Below, piece by piece: positions 17,709 through 25,832 of a stretch of DNA of 64,000 bases. This DNA comes from CAVYHJ01 sp963768165 [NCBI: uncultured bacterium] (GTDB lineage Bacteria; UBP4; UBA4092): assembly GCA_963768165.1 (NCBI GenBank), contig CAVYHJ010000001.1:124001-188000 (forward strand), written 5' to 3'. The notes under the pieces are model-generated. The model worked only from the letters and a program-made list of their open reading frames with translations. It was not told the DNA's origin and ran no database searches. The number at the start of each line of letters is the position of its first letter. Within the stretch, counting starts at the first letter, position 1. The position numbers and the translations under genes were made by a program.

Positions 17709-18449
17709 TTAAACCATTCTTTTTTCCCAGACCACTTCGGCTTCCGGTTTGCGAAGATAGGTGGGTTGGAAGGATAAGGGATCTCGGATACAGGAGGCAC
17801 CTTTCAATAATTTTTTTAGACCCAATTCTGCCACTGCGGCGGGAGAGACGGATTGAAAAACGTCGGAAGGGAAAATTACTTTATTGCCAAACCTTTCTTC
17901 AATCTCTTTTTTATATTTTAAAGCACCATTCCCAACAAAAAGGCATTGCATGCCATCTCTTAACAGGGAAGTTACTTTGCCAACCTCATCAAAAAAACGG
18001 GCTAAAGAGAAAACCCCGTCTTTTAATTGTGGATTTTCAAATCTGCATTCTGCATTCTGCATTCTGCAATTATATATCGCGCCATAGATATCCCCGCGAA
18101 GAGCATCCATCATAGGACAAATCACGGCATCGGATATTCGTAAGGGATACGCCAAAGCTTCCAAAGTGGAAATCCCGACTAATTGAATGTGACCCAGATG
18201 GGCGAGAGTTTTGGCTGCCATCACTCCGATACGCAACCCAGTGAACGAACCCGGTCCTCGGACAATCGCAATTGCATCCAATTCCGCCAGGGATAATTTT
18301 ACGTCTTCCAAAACCCGCCGGATTGCGGGAAACAAACGCATACTGTGGGAAGAATCGAGAGCTAATTGATAATTGGCAAGAATATGACTATCATCCACAA
18401 CCGCAACTCCCCCCGTGGAAGTAGATGTATCCAATCCCAAAACTAGCAT
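17709..18449 (-). CDS. tsaB: tRNA threonylcarbamoyladenosine biosynthesis protein TsaB
   Basis: TsaB is the inactive paralog of TsaD that scaffolds the complex making t6A37 in ANN-decoding tRNAs. The 246-residue protein has the ASKHA start MLVLGLDTSTSTGGVAVVDD, the AIVRGPGSFTGLRIGVMAAK segment and DALRGDIYGAIYN. Right after that, in a variable loop, comes CRMQNAECRFENP, encoded by a three-unit heptanucleotide repeat (18044-18064): three 7-bp units equal 7 codons, so the frame is kept. It is followed in the minus direction by nothing (convergent with the amidase); tsaE lies just upstream and probably shares its transcript. TsaC and TsaD are not in the window. Confidence 0.95.
   Translation of the reverse strand: MLVLGLDTSTSTGGVAVVDDSHILANYQLALDSSHSMRLFPAIRRVLEDVKLSLAELDAIAIVRGPGSFTGLRIGVMAAKTLAHLGHIQLVGISTLEALAYPLRISDAVICPMMDALRGDIYGAIYNCRMQNAECRFENPQLKDGVFSLARFFDEVGKVTSLLRDGMQCLFVGNGALKYKKEIEERFGNKVIFPSDVFQSVSPAAVAELGLKKLLKGASCIRDPLSFQPTYLRKPEAEVVWEKRMV
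18044..18068. repeat. Heptanucleotide microsatellite (TGCATTC)3 inside tsaB
   Basis: Three perfect TGCATTC units (18044-18064) plus TGCA. It lies in the coding sequence, in a surface loop of TsaB, where loss or gain of one unit would break the frame. Confidence 0.8.
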
Positions 18450-18455
18450 TGATTA

Positions 18456-18487
18456 TTTCAGATTTCAGATTTCAGATTTCAGATTTT
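18456..18487. repeat. Heptanucleotide microsatellite (TTTCAGA)4 between tsaB and tsaE
   Basis: Four perfect TTTCAGA units (18456-18483) followed by a T-rich tail, in the 71-nt gap between tsaE and tsaB and immediately upstream of the tsaB start at 18449. Changes in copy number would alter the tsaB leader. Confidence 0.85.
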
Positions 18488-18520
18488 TAATATCTAAAAT
18501 CTACAATCGGCAATCTACAA

Positions 18521-19033
18521 TTACCTCACTTTATTCAGAATTTTATCAGTAACCTGGTCAATGGATTTGGCGTTTTCAATGATTTCCAATAATTCGCTTA
18601 ACCCTTCCGTTGGTGTACCAATGGTATGAATCTTCAATTCTCGCTCTGAGGTAGAAAGAGCTTTAAAAGAAATCACCAGCCGCGGGGAAGGTAAACTATC
18701 CAGGAATTTATTGGCCCACTCAATCACCAACACACCTTTTCTGGAGGTATACTCATCCAAACCTAATTCTTCGACTTCGTTTTCTATTTGTAATCGATAG
18801 AAATCAGCGTGAAACAGCCAGAGCGGCGCGGAATATTCGTTAATAATGGTAAAAGTAGGGCTATGAATATACTCATGAATTCCTATTCCTTTGGCAATCC
18901 CCTGCGTCAATACAGTTTTGCCGGAACCCAATTCACCATTAAGCGCAATGACTTCTCCCCCTTCACAAATCGTTCCAATAACCAAACCCAATTGATAGGT
19001 TTGTGTAGGTGACTCACTGATGATTCTAATCAT
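18521..19033 (-). CDS. tsaE: tRNA threonylcarbamoyladenosine biosynthesis ATPase TsaE
   Basis: TsaE is the small P-loop ATPase that recycles the TsaBD complex after t6A synthesis. The 170-residue protein shows Walker A GELGSGKTVLTQGIAKGIG, then SPTFTIINEY, LFHADFYRL and the LGLDEY segment, then VLVIEWANKF. Length is typical. It is 7 nt downstream of prfB and followed by tsaB, so prfB-tsaE-tsaB look like one transcription unit. Confidence 0.95.
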   Translation of the reverse strand: MIRIISESPTQTYQLGLVIGTICEGGEVIALNGELGSGKTVLTQGIAKGIGIHEYIHSPTFTIINEYSAPLWLFHADFYRLQIENEVEELGLDEYTSRKGVLVIEWANKFLDSLPSPRLVISFKALSTSERELKIHTIGTPTEGLSELLEIIENAKSIDQVTDKILNKVR

Positions 19034-19040
19034 AATAAAA

Positions 19041-20151
19041 CTACCTTTCTCCTTTCGACAAATTCATTCTCAAATAGGCTTCAATAAACGGGTTTATATC
19101 TCCATCCATGACCGCTTGAACATTTCCAATTTCCATACCTGTCCGGTGATCTTTAATCAAACTATAGGGCTGAAACACATATGACCGGATTTGGCTTCCC
19201 CAAGCAATCTCTTTTTTTTCCGCGTTGACTTTTTCTACTTCCGCCTGTTTTTCCTCCATTTGTTTTTCATACAAACGTGCCCGTAAAATTTTCATGGCCG
19301 TTGCACGATTCTTATGCTGCGACCGTTCATTCTGGCAGGTTACTACGATTCCCGTGGGAATATGAGTAATTCGAATCGCTGAGTTGGTGACATTCACATG
19401 CTGACCTCCAGCACCGCTTGAACGATATGTATCAATTCTCAAATCCGCTTCTTTAATATCGATTTCAATAGTATCGTCAATTTCCGGATAGACAAAAACC
19501 GAGGCGAACGACGTATGCCGACGTTTATTGGAATCAAACGGCGATATACGGACTAGCCGGTGCACGCCGACTTCCGACTTTAAATACCCGTAAGCGTATT
19601 CTCCGTTGACCAACACTGTCGCGCTCCGTATTCCTGCTTCATCACCCGGTTGCAAATCTACAACCTCGGTCTCAAACCCTCGCGCTTCCGCCCAGCGCAA
19701 ATACATTCTCAATAACATATTCGCCCAATCGCATGATTCTGTCCCGCCGGCTCCCGGATGTAGATAGATAAAACAATTATGTTTATCCAACTCTTGGGAT
19801 AATAAACTTTGGATTTCTAAATTTTCAAATTCCTTTTCATACTTTACCAAATCGGTCTCAATCTCATGCCCCAGCAATTCGTCATTTTCCATAATCGCCA
19901 GTTGAACTAATTCATTCAACCCGGAAATGTTCGATTCCAATTTTTCCCATGGAATTAATTTTCCTCTCAAATTATTCACTTCCTGGGAAATTTTTTGTGC
20001 TTCTGTAGGGTTGTCCCAAAATCCAGGCACGCTCATTATTTCTTGGTAACCCTTGATTTTCTGAATAAAATTCGGCAAGTCAAAGAGACCCTTGCATTTG
20101 CTTTATTTTTTTTATTAAATTTGTAACCCGTTCTCGCAAATCCGCTAACAT
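19041..20151 (-). CDS. prfB: Peptide chain release factor 2 with programmed +1 frameshift
   Basis: RF2 terminates translation at UGA and UAA. The gene reads as 23 codons from the ATG at 20151 (MLADLRERVTNLIKKIKQMQ then GSL), meets in-frame TGA at 20080-20082, and continues in the +1 frame as DLPNFIQKIKGY to the stop at 19041, giving 369 residues. The codon-recognition loop SPF (RISPFDS) and the catalytic GGQ (GAGGQHVN) are present. GAGGGG sits 4 nt before the ATG. Taking only the long frame, which opens at 20078, would miss the N-terminus. Upstream of tsaE and tsaB, with a likely shared transcript. Confidence 0.95.
20079..20091 (-). promoter_or_regulatory. prfB programmed frameshift site
   Basis: On the minus strand GGG-TCT-CTT-TGA-C: a Shine-Dalgarno-like GGG precedes CTT by one codon, then the stop TGA with C as the next base. 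This matches the classical RF2 autoregulatory shift site (SD-like element, CUU, UGA, C), so low RF2 should favour slippage into +1 and more RF2. Confidence 0.92.
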
Positions 20152-20289
20152 GCTTCCCCTCGAAATCCTAAATGATTGATAATAAATATCTTATACCAAC
20201 TTCCTTAAGAAGTCAATGAAACAATATTTTCTAGGCATTGGGAGCTTGAGGATTTTTTGCGATATTCCCAATACATCTTTGGAAGTTTT

Positions 20290-21084
20290 TTATCTGGAGT
20301 AGTACTTAATTTGGGTACTGCATAAATCAATAGTATGTTTGATTAATTTCAATCCACCCCATTTCTCATGACCCGGTATGACAATCTCCGCGTTGGAATA
20401 TTCCTTATAAATTCTATTGAGAGTCTTGGGATAGTTTTTTAAATCCCCATCGAGGATATTTCCAAGATTTATATTGTTCATTGATTTCACAATACAACCT
20501 GCAAAAAGGATTTTCTTATCCGGCAGCCAAACTATTGTGTTATCCACAGTATGAGCGGGACCGGGATATACAACATTGATTTCAGTATTCCCACAATGGA
20601 AGGTAGTATTTTGGGTAAAGCTTTTCATTGGAAAGGGTTTGTTTTCTTTTTTTAGCAATGCAATAGTTTTATCCAAGGAGATGGAAATAGCCCCACGTCG
20701 ATGCACTTCAGCCAATCCACCCGCCCGATCAACATGGAAATGAGTAACCACCACTGTTTGAATATTCGTTTTCAGATAGGTTGATACCCAATCAAAAAGA
20801 ATTGAAGTTTGTTCATTGGTCCAGCCAGTATCAATCATGACAGCACTGTCTCTATCAATAATAATTAACCCATTGGCAGGATAATGTTTAAAACTTGGCA
20901 AGTCATAGTATGTGGTATGAAGCCAAATTCCCGGTCTGAGTTCTGTGACAGTCACATCACTCGCCAAGGGAATACTACTCATATTCGATTGGGCATAAGT
21001 ATTGGAGATTCCAATAAAATAGAACAAAGAAATACTCATACGAACAAAATATTTGAAGATGACTTTTTTAATACTCTTTACCAT
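20290..21084 (-). CDS. Subclass B1-like metallo-beta-lactamase-fold hydrolase, periplasmic
   Basis: A 264-residue protein with a signal peptide (FYFIGISNTYA, cut before QSN). It has the full ligand set of true B1 enzymes: THFHVDRAGG (His115, His117, Asp119), GPAHTVDN (His178), FAGCIVK (Cys197) and PGHEKWGG (His239). The Cys ligand and the PGH/GPxHTxDNxxVWLP/xxGGCxVK context separate B1 beta-lactamases from the many other MBL-fold hydrolases, so hydrolysis of beta-lactams is the first guess, though substrate is unproven. GCIVKSMNNINLGNILDGDL is the B1-type linker. The start at 21084 is preferred over one 15 codons upstream because AGGAAA lies 7 nt before it. Flanked by prfB and an ECF transporter; not in a mobile cassette. 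Confidence 0.9.
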   Translation of the reverse strand: MVKSIKKVIFKYFVRMSISLFYFIGISNTYAQSNMSSIPLASDVTVTELRPGIWLHTTYYDLPSFKHYPANGLIIIDRDSAVMIDTGWTNEQTSILFDWVSTYLKTNIQTVVVTHFHVDRAGGLAEVHRRGAISISLDKTIALLKKENKPFPMKSFTQNTTFHCGNTEINVVYPGPAHTVDNTIVWLPDKKILFAGCIVKSMNNINLGNILDGDLKNYPKTLNRIYKEYSNAEIVIPGHEKWGGLKLIKHTIDLCSTQIKYYSR

Positions 21085-21194
21085 TGCGTGTTTCCTATTA
21101 GGATTAATATAACAAATTTTTGAAGGCATATTACAATTGTCTAATTATTTTTTTGCCGGGAGGAAAATGGGAAATCGGAAGAAATAAATATGCA

Positions 21195-22010
21195 TTAGGG
21201 TTCATCATGCTGTTCCAGAGGCGGGTGAGGGTGAACGTGGATTTTTCCTTGATGTATATGTCCATGAATATGAACCAAGTTATTTGCCTGAAGTAACGCA
21301 GTATCACTCAAGATTTCCAATGGCGTACCGGAACGGACAATTGTTTTCTCCTGATTGAATACATAGACCCTGTCAGAGATTTCTTCCACGATATGTAAAT
21401 CATGGGTGGAAGTAATAATCGTTTTCCCTGCGGCATTTTCTCGAAGTAATAAATCAATGATATGGCGAGTCGTCAAAGGGTCAAGTCCCGCGGTCGGTTC
21501 ATCCAACAGCAGAATCTCCGGGTTAATCGCCAAGGTGGAGGCGATAGCGACTTTGCGTTTCTCCCCGACACTTAATTGATGCGGAGACCGTGCCAATAAA
21601 TCTTTAATATCGAGGAGGGTAATGATTTCCTCAAACCGCTTTTCAATTTCTTCTTTTCCCATCCCCAGTTGCAGTGGACCAAACAGAATATCTTCTTTAA
21701 CCGTAGGACAAAATAATTGCACATCGGGATTCTGGAATACCAATCCTACTTTTTTTCTAAAATTCCGGGAGAAGGACTCATCATTAAAACTGCGTGCGCT
21801 TAATTCAGTACCAAACGCCTTAAAAGAACCTTTATCGGGGAAAATAAGCCCGTCTAAAATTTGCAAAAGCGTAGACTTGCCGGAACCGTTGGCGCCAATA
21901 ATAGAAATCTTCTCACCCGGTTTGACGGTCAGACTGACCCCGCGTAATGCAGGGAATTTTCCCAAATAGGAAAAATAAACATCCTCTAATTCAAAAACAT
22001 TATTATTCAT
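21195..22010 (-). CDS. ECF-type nickel/cobalt transporter ATPase (CbiO/NikO)
   Basis: A 271-residue ABC ATPase: Walker A GANGSGKSTL, Q-loop FQNPDVQLF, signature LSVGEKRKVAIAS, Walker B ILLLDEPTAGLD and switch His (STHD). The last 35 residues hold seven or more His (VHIHGHIHQGKIHVHPHP), a likely Ni/Co-binding tail. It drives uptake through the fused CbiM/CbiQ protein encoded 10 nt upstream; the two genes form an operon. Ni versus Co cannot be told from the sequence. Confidence 0.93.
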   Translation of the reverse strand: MNNNVFELEDVYFSYLGKFPALRGVSLTVKPGEKISIIGANGSGKSTLLQILDGLIFPDKGSFKAFGTELSARSFNDESFSRNFRKKVGLVFQNPDVQLFCPTVKEDILFGPLQLGMGKEEIEKRFEEIITLLDIKDLLARSPHQLSVGEKRKVAIASTLAINPEILLLDEPTAGLDPLTTRHIIDLLLRENAAGKTIITSTHDLHIVEEISDRVYVFNQEKTIVRSGTPLEILSDTALLQANNLVHIHGHIHQGKIHVHPHPPLEQHDEP

Positions 22011-22020
22011 TGATTCCTTT

Positions 22021-23874
22021 TCAAGTTTTAATCCAAAAATTCAGATATCCAATCCCGAGGGAAATGGAAACGACGACTGACAACCAAACCCAATCTCTGG
22101 ATTTGGCTTTGAAATCATTCAATAGAAACGGTTCTCCCCGATACCCTCTGGAAAGCATGGCTTTATAAACCTCTTCATTGAGTTGATACGACCGTGTCCA
22201 AAGATAGGCGATATTCCATGCCACGATATGTTGTCCCTGTTTATAATGAGTCTTCGTTCCAACGCGGCTTTTTATTGCCAAATAAGTATTTTCAACGAGT
22301 TCCACAAACAGATAGGTATAGCGGTAACACATGCCCAATATCATGACGAAAATCTGCGGCACTTTAAAAGTGCGCAAAACTTTCAGTAATTCAAAATGTT
22401 TCGTGGTGAGACTGAAAAGAATGACATGCGACACGGAAGTGATAACACGCAAAACAAATAATAAGGCTCCCATTAATCCCTGGCGGGTAATAATAAGATT
22501 TACCGCGCCAATATGCCAGATCAACACAGATTCCCCCGGCGTAACAATGCTCAACATCGCAGGGATGGCAATAAATAATGAGAATAGTGGAATAAATATC
22601 CATGTTTTCTTTAAGAAAAACAATAATCGGATATTGGACGCATAGGCCAACACCAAAGAGAGTCCGTATAGACATAATAAAATCATAATATTTTTGGTAA
22701 ATAATATTTGGATGATAAATAATAAGAGGGTAGCCATCTTGATTCTGGGATCAAGAGATTGTAAAAATCCTTTTTGGGAAGCGTATTCCTCCGCAAAAAT
22801 GGATTCCTTGAAAAAAGATAAGGCACTTAAGAGCGAGCGCTCAATGAAATTATTTTTGCTCATTTTCCCTGTCAATTTTTTTCCGATAAACGATACGGCG
22901 AGAATGATGACGGTGATTCCCACAATGGCAGAGACAATATACGCGACGCTCAAATGCGAAAGACCTTTGTCCTCCCATCCTTTAAAGGCGTAATCGGGCA
23001 TTGGTGCGTTCCATAAATTGGATAATTTTCCCAGACCTTTCGGGACATACCCCGTTAATTTCTTCAATTCTTCGGCTGACCATTCACCCCATGCGCCCCC
23101 GGCATTAAAATACGCTGGCAATATTAAACCTAAGGGAGACAAAAGGATTAACACTCCAATGCCAATCCATAATTTAGAAGTTGCTGCAATAGATTTCCCT
23201 TTTTCTTCTTGAACTAATTCGAAAGACTGCTTTTGCAGATACTTAACAACTAACGCGGTGACTACGGCTTCGACCCATCCGAATATCAAAAGATGACCGC
23301 CGAGCATGGCACGCACCGCATCTTTTAATCCATAAGGACAATAAAGAGGCTGACCATTGGCGGTATGATGTAACAACGGCTGTAATCCGAGTTCAATGCC
23401 TGCCATGAGCGCCGCTACGTTTAAGCCAATATAACCCGCCACACCGGCAGCAATCACTCTTCGATTCGATTCAATAGGCGATTTATAACTAATAGATTTG
23501 TAAACGTAATATCCGACAAAAGGCACTACGAACGCCATATTAAAACAATTAGTGCCTAATGCGGTAATCCCCCCATCACCGAAAAGCAACGCCTGCACCA
23601 CTAAAACAACCGTGAGGGAAATACACGCAGCCCAGGGACCTAAAAGAATGGCGATTAATACCCCTCCTACCGCATGGCCGGTCGAACCTCCCGGTATCGG
23701 CACATTGAACATCATAAGCACAAAACTAAATGCCGCGCCAATGGCCAAAAGTGGAACTTGTTTCGACTGCAAACTTTTCTTGACGACTTTGGAAGCGACC
23801 GTCCAAACAGGCAGCATGACAACGTAAAAGAAGCCACACGTAGGCGGACCTAGATATCCGTCTGGAATATGCAT
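22021..23874 (-). CDS. Fused CbiM-CbiN-CbiQ nickel/cobalt transporter membrane protein
   Basis: A 617-residue multispanning protein combining what are usually two or three genes. Residues 1-215 are the metal-binding CbiM/NikM component, beginning MHIPDGYLGP (the N-terminal Met-His supplies metal ligands in this family) and containing PGGSTGHAVGG and FNMAFVVPF. Residues about 240-335 resemble CbiN/PDGLE (SAEELKKLTGYVP, then MPDYAFKGWEDKG with a membrane helix). Residues about 365-610 are CbiQ (LQSLDPRIKMATLL, MLSRGYRGE coupling motif). The start follows GGAAGG. The whole importer is thus two polypeptides. No cobalamin, NiCo or Czc riboswitch is recognisable in the 68-nt upstream interval. Confidence 0.92.
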   Translation of the reverse strand: MHIPDGYLGPPTCGFFYVVMLPVWTVASKVVKKSLQSKQVPLLAIGAAFSFVLMMFNVPIPGGSTGHAVGGVLIAILLGPWAACISLTVVLVVQALLFGDGGITALGTNCFNMAFVVPFVGYYVYKSISYKSPIESNRRVIAAGVAGYIGLNVAALMAGIELGLQPLLHHTANGQPLYCPYGLKDAVRAMLGGHLLIFGWVEAVVTALVVKYLQKQSFELVQEEKGKSIAATSKLWIGIGVLILLSPLGLILPAYFNAGGAWGEWSAEELKKLTGYVPKGLGKLSNLWNAPMPDYAFKGWEDKGLSHLSVAYIVSAIVGITVIILAVSFIGKKLTGKMSKNNFIERSLLSALSFFKESIFAEEYASQKGFLQSLDPRIKMATLLLFIIQILFTKNIMILLCLYGLSLVLAYASNIRLLFFLKKTWIFIPLFSLFIAIPAMLSIVTPGESVLIWHIGAVNLIITRQGLMGALLFVLRVITSVSHVILFSLTTKHFELLKVLRTFKVPQIFVMILGMCYRYTYLFVELVENTYLAIKSRVGTKTHYKQGQHIVAWNIAYLWTRSYQLNEEVYKAMLSRGYRGEPFLLNDFKAKSRDWVWLSVVVSISLGIGYLNFWIKT

Positions 23875-23942
23875 TATCTATCCTTCCAATTCATGTCATT
23901 ATCATAGCAATCTTTAAATAAATATGTTAAATTTAAATTTTC

Positions 23943-24731
23943 ATGTTGATACTTAATCCCAATTCACTGCATACCGCCCGCTCGATTTATACTCGTCTAA
24001 AAAACCGTCCCCTCGACCCTGACAAAGACCCGATTAAACAAATCCATAATATCCTAGATCTCATCGGTGTTTATGTGGATATCAAACCCGCTTTTTTCTA
24101 TGGCGATGATGATGTGGAACCCCATGCGATGGAATTATTTATTTCTCTGGCGAAAGAAAATGATTTAAAAATCAAATTGACATCCTGTACCCGAAATTAC
24201 AATTTCATATCTACTATTCATTCAATTTCTGACTCTGTTTTAAAAAGATACCTTGCTTATCGCAAAGAAATTGATAGTCAGACCACGGGATTATGGGTGT
24301 ATAAAAAAGAGGAAATGGCGGATATGATTACCAAAGCTGCAAACGGGGACATTGATTATGGAATTGTATTGGGTTATCCAGCGTGCTGCATTTCGGAAAA
24401 TGAAATCGCTCTTACCAAAATGCACGAATTCTTCATTCATCATTACTTAAGCACATATAAAGAGAAAGACCCAGATAAATTAATTGAATTGATGGATAAT
24501 CCTGAAATTCCGCAACCCAATACAAATATATTGAACAAGCCCTTTTATAAAATGCGCTTAAACCAATATCCTTACATTTCCCACACACCCTGCTCAACTT
24601 GTTTAACTAATTCCAATAGTCCATCCACCATCATCAACCAACAACGCAAAGAATTAGCTCAACAACTGGATACAGGCATAGACTTGTTTCTTCAAGAATT
24701 TGTCAAATATTACAATCAGGCCAATCCATAA
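23943..24731 (+). CDS. Hypothetical protein with Cys-Cys and CxxC motifs, DUF483-like
   Basis: A 262-residue cytoplasmic protein. Two conserved-looking cysteine clusters stand out: GIVLGYPACCISE (about 150-162) and HTPCSTCLTNS (about 217-227), the arrangement I associate with DUF483-type proteins of unknown function; that link is tentative. The start region overlaps no Shine-Dalgarno, and the ATG at 23943 is divergent from the CbiMNQ gene by 68 nt, so regulation might be shared. The cysteines could bind a metal or an Fe-S cluster, which would be interesting next to a Ni/Co importer, but that is inference. Confidence 0.8.
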   Translation: MLILNPNSLHTARSIYTRLKNRPLDPDKDPIKQIHNILDLIGVYVDIKPAFFYGDDDVEPHAMELFISLAKENDLKIKLTSCTRNYNFISTIHSISDSVLKRYLAYRKEIDSQTTGLWVYKKEEMADMITKAANGDIDYGIVLGYPACCISENEIALTKMHEFFIHHYLSTYKEKDPDKLIELMDNPEIPQPNTNILNKPFYKMRLNQYPYISHTPCSTCLTNSNSPSTIINQQRKELAQQLDTGIDLFLQEFVKYYNQANP

Positions 24732-24796
24732 TGCTTTTCTTTGATTGACAAAATTCTTAATCCCTTATAGCCTTTTTAGATGAGGTTGTTTTCAAA

Positions 24797-25639
24797 ATGG
24801 ATAAAGTAAAAATAGTTCCAACATTGATTTCCAGCCGCTTGAAAGGAAAAGTGGTTATTGTCACGGGGGCATCCGGCGGTATCGGGCGGACAACGGCGTT
24901 TGCTTTCGCGCGGGAAAGTTGTAATGTAGTGGTGGTCGCGCGCTCAACGGAAAAAATCAATCAGATTGCCGCAGATATTAAAGCATCTTACAATGTGAAA
25001 ACCCTGGCGTATCCGGCGGATGTCTCGGATTATGACACTATCAAAAAACTGGGACCCACGGTGAATGAGCAATTCGGAAGCATTGATTTTCTGGTCAATA
25101 ACGCAGGGATTGGATTATTCAAATCTTTGGAAGATACTACACAAGACGAAATGAAACGGGTCTTGGATGTTAATTTATTGGGAGCTATGTATTGCACTCA
25201 ATCCGTATTACCTTATATGAAAAAACAAAACAGCGGGCATATTATTAATGTGTCCTCAGTTGCTGGACGCCGTGCCTTTGCACAATTGACGGCTTATTGT
25301 GCCAGTAAATACGGTCTTATCGGATTTTCCGATTCCCTGCGCACGGAATTTCTCAAAGCCGGGATTCCCATTCACGTCACAGTCATCTGTCCCCCTGCCG
25401 TGAAAACGGATTTTTTTACCAGTGCCGGATACCATACCTATGAAGCAGACCATCCGCTGGTGACTTTGCTTGACCCCAATGATGTCTCCAAAGAAACCAT
25501 TAAAATTGCCCTGAAACCCGAGAAATGGGAAGTCCATATCACTCCCAGAGCGAGAGTTTTGAATTTCCTCAATAAATTATCTCCCCGGTTGATTGAATAT
25601 CTCAATCGCAAAGCCGCCAAGGTGGTCAACAAAAAATGA
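24797..25639 (+). CDS. Short-chain dehydrogenase/reductase
   Basis: A 280-residue classical SDR: cofactor motif TGASGGIG, NNAGIG, catalytic Ser in NVSSVAGR and YCASK (Tyr-x-x-x-Lys). The helix after the first beta-strand carries VVVARSTEK, with Arg after the strand, pointing to NADP(H). The substrate pocket cannot be read from sequence. The C-terminal 40 residues are basic (RARVLNFLNKLSPRL), as in membrane-associated DhrS7/DltE-like SDRs. The gene stands alone with 65 nt to the upstream gene. Confidence 0.9.
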   Translation: MDKVKIVPTLISSRLKGKVVIVTGASGGIGRTTAFAFARESCNVVVVARSTEKINQIAADIKASYNVKTLAYPADVSDYDTIKKLGPTVNEQFGSIDFLVNNAGIGLFKSLEDTTQDEMKRVLDVNLLGAMYCTQSVLPYMKKQNSGHIINVSSVAGRRAFAQLTAYCASKYGLIGFSDSLRTEFLKAGIPIHVTVICPPAVKTDFFTSAGYHTYEADHPLVTLLDPNDVSKETIKIALKPEKWEVHITPRARVLNFLNKLSPRLIEYLNRKAAKVVNKK

Positions 25640-25832
25640 GCGTCATCCTTAACCCTGACCCACAAATCTGGAAATTAATCTATTTAAATTTGGAGACAAA
25701 CAAGAAAGATAAAAGAAAATCGATTAAGCGAAATGGAAAAAAGAAATAGTGGTTATGAAAATGAGTCAGGAATTTTTGTTTTATCTATTCCCGATGCATG
25801 GGAACACTAAAAAAACTTTGTAATACAATTTT

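Noticed and set aside
17699-18115. Plus-strand frame over tsaB
   Set aside because: It is basic and cysteine-rich with no domain and lies opposite a clear TsaB.
10933-18487. CRISPR array
   Set aside because: The repeats are contiguous 7-nt units without spacers, and no cas genes are present.
20290-21084. Integron-type gene cassette for the metallo-beta-lactamase
   Set aside because: No attC-like palindrome, integrase or IS lies beside it and the neighbours are chromosomal housekeeping genes.
23875-23942. Cobalamin or NiCo riboswitch upstream of the importer
   Set aside because: Only 68 nt separate the divergent genes, too short for either class, and no conserved box is visible.
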